Positions 19,763 through 31,722 of a DNA stretch of 64,000 nucleotides are shown here, piece by piece. A program made the translations under genes and the position numbers. The notes beneath the pieces are model-generated. The model worked only from the letters and a program-made list of their open reading frames with translations, was not told the origin of the DNA and ran no database searches. The first letter of the stretch is position 1, and every line of letters starts with the position of its first letter. This stretch comes from Arthrinium phaeospermum (Eukaryota; Ascomycota; Sordariomycetes; Amphisphaeriales; Apiosporaceae): contig QYRS01000006.1 of the NCBI GenBank assembly GCA_006503535.1, positions 3,658,001 through 3,722,000 of the forward strand, given 5' to 3'.

Positions 19763-22700
19763 ATGCCAGTCATCGCTACGGATCCTGCAGTTGCAAGATA
19801 CGCAAAGAAGACGTCCCTTGGTTTTGCCTCTGTCATCTTCGTCCAACAGGAACTTTCCAAGGACGACAATGGCGAGTCAGTCTTCAGCTTGCCCATGGTT
19901 CTCCCCTACCCCATTCGCTACTTCACATCAGTCGGCAATGCAAAGCCATACTGTGGCTACAAAACCGTCATGCGCGTCTTCGATGCTAGCCTGGGCTACG
20001 CAAAGCTGAGAATCCAACACTCGTTCTCCGACAGCAACCATGGCAAGACCTATGTCTTCGCCACCACAGAGCTTTGTGTACTGGACATGAACTTCGGCGA
20101 AGAGTTCAAGACCTATGCCACCCAAATCGAAGACAAGGACAAGAAGCACCCTCCCGTCACCACTGGCTATTCCGAGCTGGGTCTCAACCTCACCAAGGAT
20201 GACCTTGACGGCGTTGACATTGACAACACTGCTGCCTACGAGAACACAATCATCATGACAGACGTTCGCCATGCAGTCATCCACCATGTCATCGACTAGA
20301 TGGCCCGTGACAAGGTGGAGGGATTCCGACCAATTGTGGACGTTGTCAACTCTGTATTCTCCCAAAGACGCAAGCCATTGAAGATGACCGTCTTTGTTCC
20401 CGGCCTCGACCAGCAGTGTGTGAGAGCCCTAGCAATTCTCCCTGAAGCTATCCAGCGTTCCGCCATGTCACCCTACCTTCCCCTCTGCGTCAAAGTTCCT
20501 GACACCAAGAAGTTCTCACACCCCGACCAGATGGTTTCTTGTCAAGAACTGAGCGAGAACACTCAGCACGAAAATCGTGAGGTGTACTACCAAACAATCT
20601 CGGAGATGGTGGTTCGCATGTCTTACGCATGCCGAAACGAGCATCTGAATGTCAAGTCCGTTGGTGAGTGGCTCAAGAACAGTCCACAGGAGGGTATTCG
20701 TATTCCCCTTCCATTTCTGCAGATCGAGGGCCAAGTCGCTGCTGGACTCATCATCCTCCCCGCACCACAAGGTACGGACGCTATGCCGGCCATTGGTGAA
20801 GTTGTACAGATCAAAGTCGATGTCGAATTTACTTTGCAAACACTGCCCGAGGCAGAAGCGACCGAGCAAGAAATTTGCAACAGATTGGGCAAGCAAATTT
20901 GGGACATTATCCAAAAAGCCACGGAACACGGCGGTGGGAACTCTGACAGCACCATCGACAACATTCGAGTTGGCCTTGACTCGATTGTCATCCCTGGCAA
21001 GACCAAGGGAGAGGTTGACTATCGTCAGGAGTGGCTTGCCACTTTTGCCACACAGTGCATGCCTCAAGTGGTTGACAATGTCCAAGAGACTCCTGTTGAA
21101 CAAAATGCACGCGTTCAAGGCCTGGTCAACGCAGACTACGGATTATTCCAGCTGCGAGAGTCCACACATGACGAGGCACCTATGTTGACTGCTGTGCGCG
21201 TTGTCCCCCCTCGCTTCTTGCGGGCCTATGGACCGCACTGTTACCTCACCATCGACCCCAAGCAGCCCAACTGGCCCAATGATGGACCTCCTGCCCCTCC
21301 TGCCCCTCGTGTCCAGTTCTCCTGGCCCGATATTGCGCTGGAGTCCACTGTTGAGGTACTGAACAAGACGGCCCAAGATGCCTTGAAGACCAAGACCTTC
21401 AACTTGTGGCTTCATCGCATCTGCCACGACGAGACTCTTCTCACCCAGATCCGCGGTATCCACGACTTTGCCCCAGACTCCTTTGACAACAACGAGTTTG
21501 CTCGATTCGCCCGCTGGTGTCTTGACTTTGGCGAAACTTCCGAGAAGCATGATCCTGCTGACTTTTGGCCTGCTCTCAAGCACCTTCGCGATCGTATCGA
21601 GGGCAAGGAGTTTGAGGATTGTGCCTATGCCCAGCCTACTCCCAAGCAACCTGTTGTCGATGACGATAAACCTGAAGAGCTCAGTGTTTACGAATTCATT
21701 GACGACGCCCCAAAGCCCGAGGATATGAAGTCCGACGATATTGTTGATGGGGATGTACCCAAGATCAGCCGGGCATTGTCTGAGCTTCTGGTCAAAGCAT
21801 TCAACATCCTCGACGATGATCAGAAGACGGTTGTCATGGCTGCTGAGCTGTCACATGGCGTTCTTCTCGTCAGTGGCTGCGCTGGTTCGGGCAAGTCGCT
21901 TATAGGTTTGTTCATGGCCATCATCTCTGTTCTCACAACGGTTGATGTGTCACGATTCCCTGCCAACGTCTCTTCTCCCAAAACCAAGGTAAGTCCTCCC
22001 ACATTCACACATCTTCCCAACATCCCTCTTCGTTTATTTCTCTCTTGCTATTCAGTCTACTAATTGGTGGTCTCCCTACAGATCGAGCAAACTGTGCCTC
22101 AAGCCGATAATGCCAGTTCTCTTGACAACAAACAGCCATCGGTCTCCTACAAGAAGGGAATAGCTGTACTCGCAGCTGACCTCGACCGATTGGGTAAATT
22201 GGCGGAGAAGGTTGATAAGATGGGCAAGGAAATGTTCCAGGTCGACTTGAAGATTGTCTATGTGACCAACCCAGCCATAGCTTCTTCCACACTCCACGAT
22301 CTCCTCGGTGGCAAGCAGGGCATCTTTGAAGACATGGAGCGACCCGAACTTGATGCCACGACAGTCGAGTACATGCTGTACGAGGCTGGCAACGAGTTCA
22401 AGAAAGACACCCAGAGTGAGATCCGCGGCCACAAGTTCAACATCTCCTCGCACATCCGAGACATGATCGAGGACGTGCGCAAAGGAATCGTGACAATCCC
22501 CGAAGCCATGAACGTTTCAGACTTGATGAAGGAACGCAAGCAGGATCCGATCGGGTTTGCCAACGACAAGGACAAGGTGAAGGAGCTCAAGGGCAACATC
22601 AAGAAGTTGGAGATGCTGGCGTACAACACTGCTGACCTTCTTGTTGGCACACCGGTGGCGCTTGGCAGACTCGCACACAACGAGGCATTTACAGGCAAAA

Positions 22701-23776
22701 TTACCTGTTTGATGATCGACGAGGCATACCGCATGACTGAACCCAACATGCTGAGTCTGTTGGCCAGTTTCAAGGATACCCCGATCCGGGAACTGATTGG
22801 GGACATGCGACAGCTGGCCCCTGTTGTCACCACACTGCGCACCGGCACGAACCCCTTCGCCATGCAATTGTCACAAGCTATGCCTGCACGAATGGAAGCC
22901 GCCGGTGTTGTCCCCTATGCCCTGAACGTCAACCACCGAGCCATCAATGGCTGCTCCAACTTCTGCTCCAAGAACTTCTACGGAGGAGCCATGATCGAGG
23001 CCCGAAGCTGGAACGACTCCCAAGCCGAGATCCAGCACGCGGTTGGCATCTTGGGCAGTCGATTTGACAACAAGTTCAGAGGCTCCTCGTTCAATTTTGA
23101 CTTGCACGAGTCCAAGGAGGCCCGATCTGGTAACGGCTACACGAACGAGCAGCATGCCCAGTTCATTGCAGACCTGTGCACCCTGTTGCATTGCAATGGA
23201 GCTGCCCGACAGCTTCCGACCCCTGACGAGGAAGGCCACCGAGCCAGCATCCTCATCCAATGCATGTACAAGGGGCAGGTGCAGGCTGTGCAGGCTCAGC
23301 TTCGACGCCTCCGCAAAGGATCCGTCTGCATGGATCTCATCAAGGTCAGCACCGTGGATAGCGCCCAAGATGCAGAGGCAGACATTGCAATTGTGGACAT
23401 GGTGCGATCTTCCGACATTGGCTTTACTGGCGAGCACCGTCGCGTCAACGTGGCGTATTCCCGGGCACGTTTCTTCACCATCACAGTTGCCAACTACCAC
23501 TCTGTCAACAAACCGTTGCAGGGTCGAGGCAACTCCGGGATCGACATATTATCAAAGCAACACCGATGGGCCAAGGCTCGAAACTCCGAGGTCAAACTGT
23601 CGAAGCACCAGATGCTGAGCTGTGCCCGTTGCCTTGGCCGACCGCACAGGAAAGGCAAATGCACGGCCAAGCTGGAGTGCGCTGTCTGCTTCGGCACAGG
23701 ACACCATGCTTTGGAATGCAGGAAGCGGGAGCATCTGAAGCCGACCATCCCGGAGCTTCGTGCTGGTCAGACTTGA
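19763..23776 (+). pseudogene. SF1 helicase (UPF1/NFX1-like) with zinc knuckles, interrupted by TAG
   Basis: One long frame is interrupted only by TAG at 20297-20299, immediately followed by ATG at 20300. Exons 19763-21988 and 22082-23776 flank a 93-nt intron. Continuous, the frame spans 1,307 codons. As it stands it encodes a 178-residue N-terminal piece and a 1,127-residue helicase. Motif I (Walker A, GCAGSGKS) lies at about 21876-21899, just before the intron. Motif II DEAY is at about 22717, motif III GDMRQLAP at about 22800, motif V SAQDAEADIA at about 23358 and motif VI RRVNVAYSRAR at about 23439. Two C-terminal CCHC-like knuckles lie at 23621-23720. Such proteins unwind RNA or DNA. Third positions are less GC-biased than in neighbours. 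The stop may be a real CAG-to-TAG mutation, an assembly error, or a stop-start reinitiation site. Confidence 0.8.
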
Positions 23777-24197
23777 ACGAGTGCAGGCATTGATTTGGAA
23801 GAAGTCTGATATCAAAGCCAAACAGGAGGCAGTCGAGAAACCTCATTGAGCGGAATAGTAGCTTCTGACAAGCATCAGAAATTCTGTGCTGTAGAAAACG
23901 TTGTAATGATAGGAGGTAGCAATAGCGAATTCTGTTCTGGCATAGATCCGCACCAACACCATGTGAAGTTTGTGTTGCGGAACCTGTTTTGGTAGCGGAT
24001 TCGAGTGCATGGCCGAGTAGTAATCTTTGACACATAACGATGAAAGGAACCATCCTAGAAATGATTGAGAGTGTAACTCATGTATTAATAACGAGACATG
24101 ATATGTACGTATCTAGTTACAACACAGCCAGCCCAGAACGCATGTATATACAATCGATCAAGCCCCCACCCAATGCAATGCAATGCTCACACTCCCT
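23777..24197. other. Intergenic between convergent genes
   Basis: 3' regions of the helicase and xylanase genes. No coding signal. Confidence 0.5.
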
Positions 24198-25526
24198 CTA
24201 CAAGGCCCCAACTAAAGTGTTGAAGGCCTGCTTGGGCTGGTAGCTCCGGTCGAACAGCAGCGGGTTGTCGCTGGACCGCCAGCTGTCTTTGTCGGAGACG
24301 CCCCACACGGTGATGCCGACGCACTTGGACACCTGTAGGCAGGCGTTCATGACGGTCAGGTAGTCGTTGGCGGCGGCGCCCGAGATGTCGAGCTCGGTGA
24401 TGGCGACCTCTTTCGCCTGGGAGGCGGCGAGGGCCTTGAGGGCGGCGGGGACGCCCGAGGCCGGGTTCCAGCCGCCGGGGGCGGCGAGGTGGGCCTGGGT
24501 GCCGATGCCGTCGATGGGGACGCCGGCGGCGATCCACTTGTTGACGTGGGCGACCATGCCGTTGGTGACCTTGGCGTAGTTGGCGATGTCGAGGTTGTAG
24601 TCGTTGATGTAGAGCTTGGCGGCCGGGTCGGCGGCGCGGGCGGCCTTGAAGGCGATGCTGACAAAGTCCTCGCCCAGCACGCGGCTGAAGACGCTGTCGC
24701 GCAGGTTGCCGTCCTCGGCGAAGATCTCGTTGACCACGTCCCACTGCAGGATCTTGCCCTTGTAGCGCGTCACGGTGGTGGTGACGTGGTTCTGGATCAC
24801 CTGCGTCAGCGTGTTGCGGTCGCTGATGCTCGAGACCCAGCTGGGCAGCTGGCTGTGCCACAGCAGCGTGTGGCCGCGCATCAGCTTGCCGTTGGCCTGG
24901 GCGAAGTTGACGACGGCGTCGGCGTTGCCGAAGCTGAAGGAGCCGCGTTGGGCTGGGCGTGTTAGCGGGGTTTCAGTCAACTATTCGTGTAAGGATAAAG
25001 GACACCTACGCTCAATGGCATCCCACTTCATACTGTTCTCGCAGGTGATCTGGCCAAAGTCGCTCTTGACAATGTTGGTCAGAGGGCCGTTGTTGAGGTG
25101 GTAGTTGTCCATCTCGGTGCCGAAGTAGAGCTTGCCCTTGGCCTTGAACTTGCCGTCCAGGCCCGACCCGCCACTGCCCCCGCCGTTGCCGTTGCCGCCG
25201 GTGGGCGTCGGGTTGCTGGCGGTGGTGGTGGGCTGCGATGGCTGGCCGCCGCCCGTGCCGGGGACGCACTGAGAGTACCAGTCACTGGGGGCGTTGTTAG
25301 CAACGGCCTGTGGACTCTGTTGAGGGTCGACTTACTTGGACTTCTGGCATACGGCGCCGGAGACACACGTCGTCGCGCCAGTCCAGCCTTGGCCGCCGCC
25401 TGTGGGGACGTCAGCACTCTTCTTCATCAGTTGGAGGTGGGAACAAGACTTACACTGTCCGTACATGGGGGCCTGGGCCAGCGCCGCCGCAGGGGCGAGC
25501 GCGAGCACGAGAGAAGAGGTATGCAT
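24198..25526 (-). CDS. Endo-1,4-beta-xylanase GH10 with N-terminal CBM1
   Basis: Four exons (25526-25454, 25399-25336, 25284-25010, 24952-24198) with clean GT-AG introns give 388 residues. The signal peptide is about 1-18. The CBM1 at about 21-57 has the YGQCGGQGWTG start and a C-V-S-G-A-V-C core, and binds crystalline cellulose. A Pro/Ser/Thr/Gly linker follows to about residue 90, then the GH10 TIM barrel. E213 in WDVVNEIF is the acid/base and E324 in ITELDISG the nucleophile. The enzyme cuts xylan backbones by the retaining mechanism outside the cell. The upstream region carries a TATATAA and two inversely oriented GGCTAA elements, the core recognised by XlnR/Xyr1 xylanase activators. It would cooperate with the GH54 enzyme at 4.7-6.2 kb. 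Confidence 0.96.
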
Positions 25527-25635
25527 GATTACTGATTAAAGCTGAGGACAGGGTGGTATGGGGCTGAAGCTGAAGCTGGTGCAGGACTGTGTCGAGCAAG
25601 AAGAGTTGTCGATCATCCGGGGCTTTGATAGTTTG

Positions 25636-25642
25636 TTATATA
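25636..25642 (-). promoter_or_regulatory. TATA-box candidate of the xylanase gene
   Basis: TATATAA on the minus strand, about 110 bases before the ATG at 25526. Confidence 0.55.
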
Positions 25643-25916
25643 GCTGCTCCGGATGCATCGACATGCTCCTGGCAATGATATTCGCCCCCCTTGCAACACA
25701 TCATCAGTACCCCAGAAACAGCTACGGTGGTCTGCCAATAATACGACCATGACTCGACTGCGCTCGTCCGGGAGACCGTAAAGTCGACGAGGCAGGGTTC
25801 TGGGCAGGGGCCGCTAATGGATGGAAGATTGTCGCGACGCTACGAGGCTCCGAGACTAGATTCTTTGGGCCGTCTTGGCATCTGGATCTCGTCCCAACAT
25901 TCCGGCCCACAACAGG

Positions 25917-26003
25917 TTAGCCTCTGGGCAAGCTTGCTGCTTGCTATTATCGCGTTGGCGGCAGGGGTGGCAGGGACCCATCATCTGATGTGCCGCAGGC
26001 TAA
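25917..26003 (-). promoter_or_regulatory. Pair of XlnR/Xyr1-type GGCTAA elements
   Basis: TTAGCC at 25917-25922 and GGCTAA at 25998-26003 lie about 390 and 475 bases upstream of the GH10 start, in opposite orientation. GGCTAA is the known core of the fungal xylanolytic activator site. A six-base motif occurs often by chance, so the pair is suggestive only. Confidence 0.4.
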
Positions 26004-27333
26004 CTCGCCGCTAACTGGCCGGGGAAGCTAGTCGCTAGGTCGTCGTATCATTGTCGCACCGTCCGTCGCGCCCGGGGATTAAGGAGACCGGGTGCACCGC
26101 CCACAATGCCCTCGCCGGCTGGAGGTGTGACGCAGCTGTAAACAGTGGGAGTGCGGACCAAACAAAACCCGCCCACGGGAGTCGGCCCACGATGTCGCAT
26201 TTTGCCTAGCCTCGGCCCCAGACCAGGGCGAGAAAACCCACGAGTGACAGGGCCGGAAACGCTGCGCCGCCTCCGCAATTCTTGCCGTCTTGGGCCTAGG
26301 CCCGACGCTGCCCACGATTTACCTCGCAGCGCATGGCGGCGTAAAGTCAACAAACCTCCGGCTCGACGCTTTGGGTAATCTTATCTGTAGTTGCACTGCA
26401 TGCGATGGAGGGACCCCTGTCCTGGTTTCCGCTGGGCCGGGCTGATCAGATAAGTCGTTGTAAGATGTTGTCATGTCAGTTTCTGGTCGACTAATGATTC
26501 GACTGCACCGTGACAACACGATTGACTTCTACTTGCCGCTCATTCCAGGACAGAGATAGTCCACGCAGAATGGAAGTTCAGATCAGACTAGATAGGTACT
26601 TTGGGGGTTGCTCAGATGACGTGTCGCTTAAGTGTCATGCGACTTTGGCCGTATCCTCTTGAATGATCGACAGGCCAGTTTATTCAATGGGATATCATGT
26701 CGATGCAATAAGCATTATGCCAATAGCAGCGACTGGTCCCTGGTATGTACAGTCCAGCATTATCTCGCGGGAGCAGCGCTTTTGCCATCAGTGGGACGGG
26801 ACCCTGGAGAGGCAATAGGGCTTCCACCTCCCGAAGAAAACGCGCAATGATGCAGCACCCGCAGCTCAAGCTTGGACAAGACATTTTCATAGGTGCAGCA
26901 CCATGGGCAATGCTACCTTGGCCTTGATTGACAGAGACTACAGTAGCAAGTACCCTAGCAGGCATCAAGGCAGTGATGTACAATAGAGGAAGCAATCTTA
27001 CATTCATCTTTGGTCTAGGTAGCTAGGTGACCACGATTCAGCCCGTATCATACATGCATTCTCATCTTCAACAGCGAGATGCATACATCATCACTGTGTG
27101 CACGAAGAGACTGTTGGTAAGGCCTGTCCTTAGCATCGGAAAAGAATGCACATGCCCATCAGGTGTTCGCTAGCAGATTGGGCAAATACAGAGAGCTGAC
27201 CTCTCGAATAGCATCCATAGTAACTTTCGTTTGATCAAGCGTCAATGGACATCGGCGTGCTCGAACGAAACGTGTACTGGCATCCCGGATCCTTCTGACA
27301 GGTGAGATACGAGCTCTTGTACATGCATTGCAA
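26004..27333. other. Intergenic, no gene seen
   Basis: Distal upstream DNA of the xylanase and 3' region of the alpha/beta hydrolase. Open frames on both strands lack starts in good context, splice support or motifs. Confidence 0.5.
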
Positions 27334-28260
27334 TCAGGCCTCGATCTTGGAAGCAAAATCCCGCACCGTGTCGACCACGCCCTGTGTCCAAGTGAGATGG
27401 GGAGAGTGGCCGGCCTTGCACGCGTACATGACGAACTCCCCCGTCTTCTGGCCTTGCAGCGCCGCCATGCCTTCCTGGTACTCCTTGGGCAGCGTCTGGT
27501 CGTCCTCGAGCACCAAGTAAGCGCAGGGTAGCGCGGCATAGGCGTCGTTGGTGAGCTTCGTGGTCAAGATAGGGGACGCGGTCAGCGTGGCCTCCCACTT
27601 CTCGGCCTCGTCGTCGGGCAGGCCGTTGAAGAGGAACGTCTTGGGGTCGACCATGGTGCCGAGCCCGGCTGCGCCGTGTTTCTAGGTAGATGACCATACA
27701 ATTAGTCTCCGAACACCCACCTGGTTGCTTTTCTGGGCTGGGTAACAAATCACGGCCAATCTACTTACGTGAAATCTCATAAACGGCGGCACTGTTGCAG
27801 GCTTGTCCTTGGGCTGGAAGAAGCTGTTGATGGACTCGCCCACGGGGATCACAAAGGCCCCCATGTAGAGAATCCCGATCACGCCGCCCGCTTGCCCCTT
27901 CTCCCGGCGAGCCTTGAACTGCAAGTCGGGTCTCGCGGCCTGGGTGGCGGCCCAGCCCCCGGACGAGTGGCCGACGAGGAGGGCCTTTTTGCCCTCGTCA
28001 CAGATGACGGGCTCGAGCACGCCGTGGATGACCGCGACGTCCTCGTCGCCTTGCGGGTACCCTCCGGCGGGCGGCTCGCGGTCGTAGTCGGGGTTGTTGA
28101 CGTCCCCGACGTTGAGCTTGCTGAGGTCGGACGTGGGGAGCTGGGGGCAGTAGGCGTCGATGCCGGCGGCTTTTAATGCGTCTACCAGCGGCCGATAGGG
28201 TGCAGGTGAGTGGTAGGAGCCGTGGCAGATCACCACGGCCAAGTTGTTGGAGGTGCTCAT
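27334..28260 (-). CDS. Alpha/beta hydrolase
   Basis: Two exons, 28260-27769 and 27681-27334, around an 87-nt GTAAGT...TAG intron give 279 residues. An upstream in-frame ATG at 28317 has poorer context than CACCATG at 28260. An N-terminal beta-strand ends in the oxyanion motif HGS (13-15). The nucleophile elbow is GHSSGG (S99). A late Asp (LVLEDD) and the His in CKAGHSPHL complete a plausible triad. Fold and length match the small AB_hydrolase group related to salicylate esterase/hydroxynitrile lyase, common in fungi and of mostly unknown substrate. There is no signal peptide, so it is cytosolic. Neighbours give no pathway hint. Confidence 0.85.
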
Positions 28261-28732
28261 GGTGGAAGTGTTTACTGGGTTTAGGGAGGGGTGAGGTTGA
28301 ATATGTTTTTCTGACATTGTGTTTGACGGGAGGGGCTACGTACTAGTGAGTTCGAATTGCGGCACAGTATGCAAGGGGCACAGTCGAGGCGAGCTAGTAA
28401 TCATCAGTTGGGAGAAGAGACTCATCAGCTGCGCCCCTTGCAGTTCAGATGTGGAGATGATGCCAAGATGCAGTTGGTTTGGCTGACCAAGTGACATGAT
28501 TGGTTCTGGAAAGGTAAGGATCAAAGACCCTGTACTCGCAATCCAAGATCTGGACCAAGTCATTGGCAAAGCATTGGGGTTATCCCGCGGAGAATCCCTC
28601 ATAAACCACGAGTCAATTCAGCATCGTGAGCTACATTAAGATGCATAGCTGCATGGCCGTCTTCCTCCTGTGGAAGCGATGCGTAATCTGTGACTTGACG
28701 TCCAATACATGCGCGAAGAGAACGGCCTGAGC
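28261..28732. other. Intergenic, 472 bp
   Basis: Between two minus-strand genes: promoter of the hydrolase and 3' end of the MYND gene. Nothing else is seen. Confidence 0.45.
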
Positions 28733-30698
28733 TCATCCACGGCGGCGCCACTCGACATATACCTCTCCTCCTCTGTTGATTCTGTTGAGAAGGCCCTGAA
28801 ACTCTTCCCTGGCCCCCTCTTGGCCTGGGCGCTTCTTCATTCTCAAAGGCCACTTATCCACAATGGTGTTGTTCGCCTTAATCTCCATACCTCTCTGGTA
28901 GAGGATGGGGACAAACCCCTCTCGGTCCTTGTATCTGAAAATATATTAGCAATCGCGGGGACACCGGGGTTCCCATGGTCACACTCACCTCTCAAAAAGA
29001 CTATCGCAGTCTCGGAACATGGTCATGACTGACGCATGGCGGATGATGCCGGCATCGAATAGGTGACGGGGCGCGGTCGTCCCCAAGTAAACAGTGCCCA
29101 CGTACGCGGCGGCCGCTGCATCCCCAGTGAATATACCGTTCGCATCTATGCCGTTGTCCAGCAAGACCATGTGATTCACCGCGTCCGCAAACAGCGTGGT
29201 CAGCGTCGCGTGCGGGTTTGCGCTGGGCTCCTTGAGCAGAGGGCCAAGCCGGCTGACGTCGGAGACCGGGTTCAAAGGGACAATCTCGGTGATGTGGCAC
29301 GTCTGTTGAGTCTTCTCGTCAGAAAGGGAAAATAAAGTAAAGAAAAGAAAAGAGACAGAAAATAAGGAGTGATGCTCTACGAGCCCTCGTAACCTACCTC
29401 GATGCGATCAAATCGTGTCTGGCCGGGACCAAAGTGGCCAGGTAGCTCCTTTACGTGCAGTTGCATCATCTCCATCGAGAGTTTCATACGCGGTAGGCGC
29501 TTGTGGACATTCGCGACCAAGTCGACGACGTGGTAGTAAAGCTGGCCGAAGACGTCGTTGGCTGCGGCCGCCGATCTCCGCTTCCGAATGCGCGGCATGG
29601 ACCAACCGTTGCAAGGGTCCGCCCCGTCCAGCATGATCCAACCTCCAGCGCTGGTAAACATCGTGCTGTGGCACACGTCGTGAGTTCAATCCGTGATAGT
29701 CTGTAAAGGGGCATCAGCTTACGGGTTGGGCACCGTAAAGGCGTCGCAGGAGGCTCCCAGGGGCAAAAGCACGCCGCGCTCGCGGAACCGCTGGGCGCCG
29801 AACCGTGTGGGTGGGTCCGCTCGGTAGTAAGCCCGATCGCGATAGTCGATCAGCGCCGGGGCGAGCATTACGGCCCGGCGCGCCTCCCGAGCCTTGGCCA
29901 GGGCGACGTCGGGCACCTTCGTGTAGTGCAGCAGCGAGTTCCAGGATCGTTTCTTGAGAAGGACCCTCAGCTTTCTCCCGGATGGGAACTCGAAGGTCTT
30001 GCCCAGCAGCGAAGTGTCGGATCGAGGCTCGATCTTGGTGCAGACGGCCCGAATAAGGGGCTCGACTTGCATCTTCAGCGTGTCCATGAGCGAGGGGGTG
30101 ATGAAGGCCGAGTACCACAGGTGGGTCACGTTCTGGGCGGCTACCACAGGGTCTTTCTCCACCAGTATGAGCATCAGCATGATCACGTTTCGCGCCACGA
30201 TGTCGAGATCAGGGTCATTGATGATGAACTTGAGCTCGCCGCCATAGTGGCTCGGGCTCGCCACGAGCGTGGTGAAGACGTTTCCAAGGTCGCCGGAGGC
30301 TGAAAGAGATATGTTAGTCAACGGGTAGCTCTTAGCACTCTCGGAGACGACCTACCAGCAAACAGCAACTCGATATCAGACTGATAGTCCGTGCCTTCGT
30401 TGTCCGATAGGTTAAGCACGTCGTAGGCCGGCATGGTCCCCCAAAGATGTTTCCTTCCGACGAAAAAGGGGGATGACGGGTCCGGGACTTGTCCAAGGAA
30501 TACGGGAGCGCGTCTCTGTACGTCCCACAGCGGCCGCCAGGTGACTTTAAGCCACTCTGATTTGCAATCCGCCTTGTGACGGGGCCAGTGTGTCTTTTGG
30601 CAGTCGGCGCCGCAATACAAGACCATGCGACAGGCCCCACAAGAAGACGTGCCCGGCTTGCCACAGGGGCGGTTTGCGCATATCGGTTGGAGACTCAT
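28733..30698 (-). CDS. MYND-type zinc finger protein with DUF4470
   Basis: Five exons (30698-30356, 30299-29723, 29665-29398, 29302-28989, 28934-28733) keep phase throughout and give 567 residues. The N-terminal MYND finger spans residues 7-45, with the expected C-x4-C, C-x2-C, C-x3-C and H/C ligands. MYND fingers bind Pro-rich partners. The next part (about 114-210, SGDLGNVFTTL...HLWYSAF) matches DUF4470, a fungal domain often paired with MYND. A C-terminal region rich in aromatic residues (DPCNGWSMPRIRK, RFDRIE, NPHATL) ends EVYVEWRRRG, as in related fungal proteins. Probably a nuclear or cytosolic adaptor. No catalytic residues are seen. The final exon is short of landmarks, but its phase and ending fit the family. 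Confidence 0.85.
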
Positions 30699-31722
30699 GG
30701 TGCCAAGCCCTTGCTTTGAGACCGAGACGATGAGCTTGGGTCTGTTGTGTTGTGTGATGAGAGAACTGACATCTCCTCTCGACGGGTTTTATTGACGGAT
30801 ATATAGATGGAGTGCTGGGAGAGAGCTTAGGCCTCCAGGCAAACGGGCAACCGTTTGACTGGCAACGGCTCACTGCAGCATACTGTTTGCCTGAATTGCT
30901 GAGACACATTGAACAACGCAGCACCGTTTCTCAGGCATCCTGTTGCTGGGCCATGGATTCCCTGACTGGCAAAAAGTGTGGTGGGAGCTCCTCAGGACGC
31001 CCAAATCACAGGCAACGAAGCACAGGTTCAAATGGAATTGGGATGGTACACTTTAGGCAGTCTCATTGCCATCTAACCTGAGATTCTGGATCTCTTCTCA
31101 TTAAAGCCCGAGTATTCGTCACACCTCAGCGAGGCTGTCACTGGCTGGACCCTGACTCTAGAGAATTTATCCCCACTGCCGTATTGTCAACATTTCGAAT
31201 AGCTTGACTGATATGGTAGTTTCCTAGGTCCGCCAACGAATGACAGAATGGCGCAGCCAAACGACGAGGCGGGTCATTGTGGCTGGAGTATAGCGAAAGC
31301 GGCTACACCAGATTAGTCCTAGATCCTGTACCCGCTGAGTGGGTTCTCGAGACGGGGTATTCTTACCCGTTCGGGAAGATATGGGGACACAGCTGAGGAC
31401 TAGAACGAATCAGATAGACAATGAGATGCTGTTATAGCGACAAGCATAGCTGTTCGCATATAAGGGGTTGCTCAGGAGTCGCAGGGTGCAATGCATTCAC
31501 CTCTTATTTCCAAAGCAATGCGACATGTACAGTCTTAAATGTTGCTTGTTACTATTGCTGTTTGAAACTAATATCCAAAACCACATTACGCAAACAATTT
31601 GCTTACATGAAGAGCGTTCAGCTGCTATGATAAAATGACCGACACGCTAATAGACATCCCAAAAACAAAGCAGATTACAACCCAGGTTCTCAAAATGCCG
31701 ATTCAGTCCATGCCACTGCAGT
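30699..31722. other. Intergenic, no gene seen
   Basis: Promoter of the MYND gene and 3' flank of the oxygenase-like gene. Short frames only. Confidence 0.5.

Noticed and set aside
19763..20299. Idea that the helicase stop is removed by a short intron
   Set aside because: No canonical GTAAGT/GTGAGT donor lies in the preceding 150 bp, and the frame is open on both sides, so a nonsense mutation, error or reinitiation is more likely.
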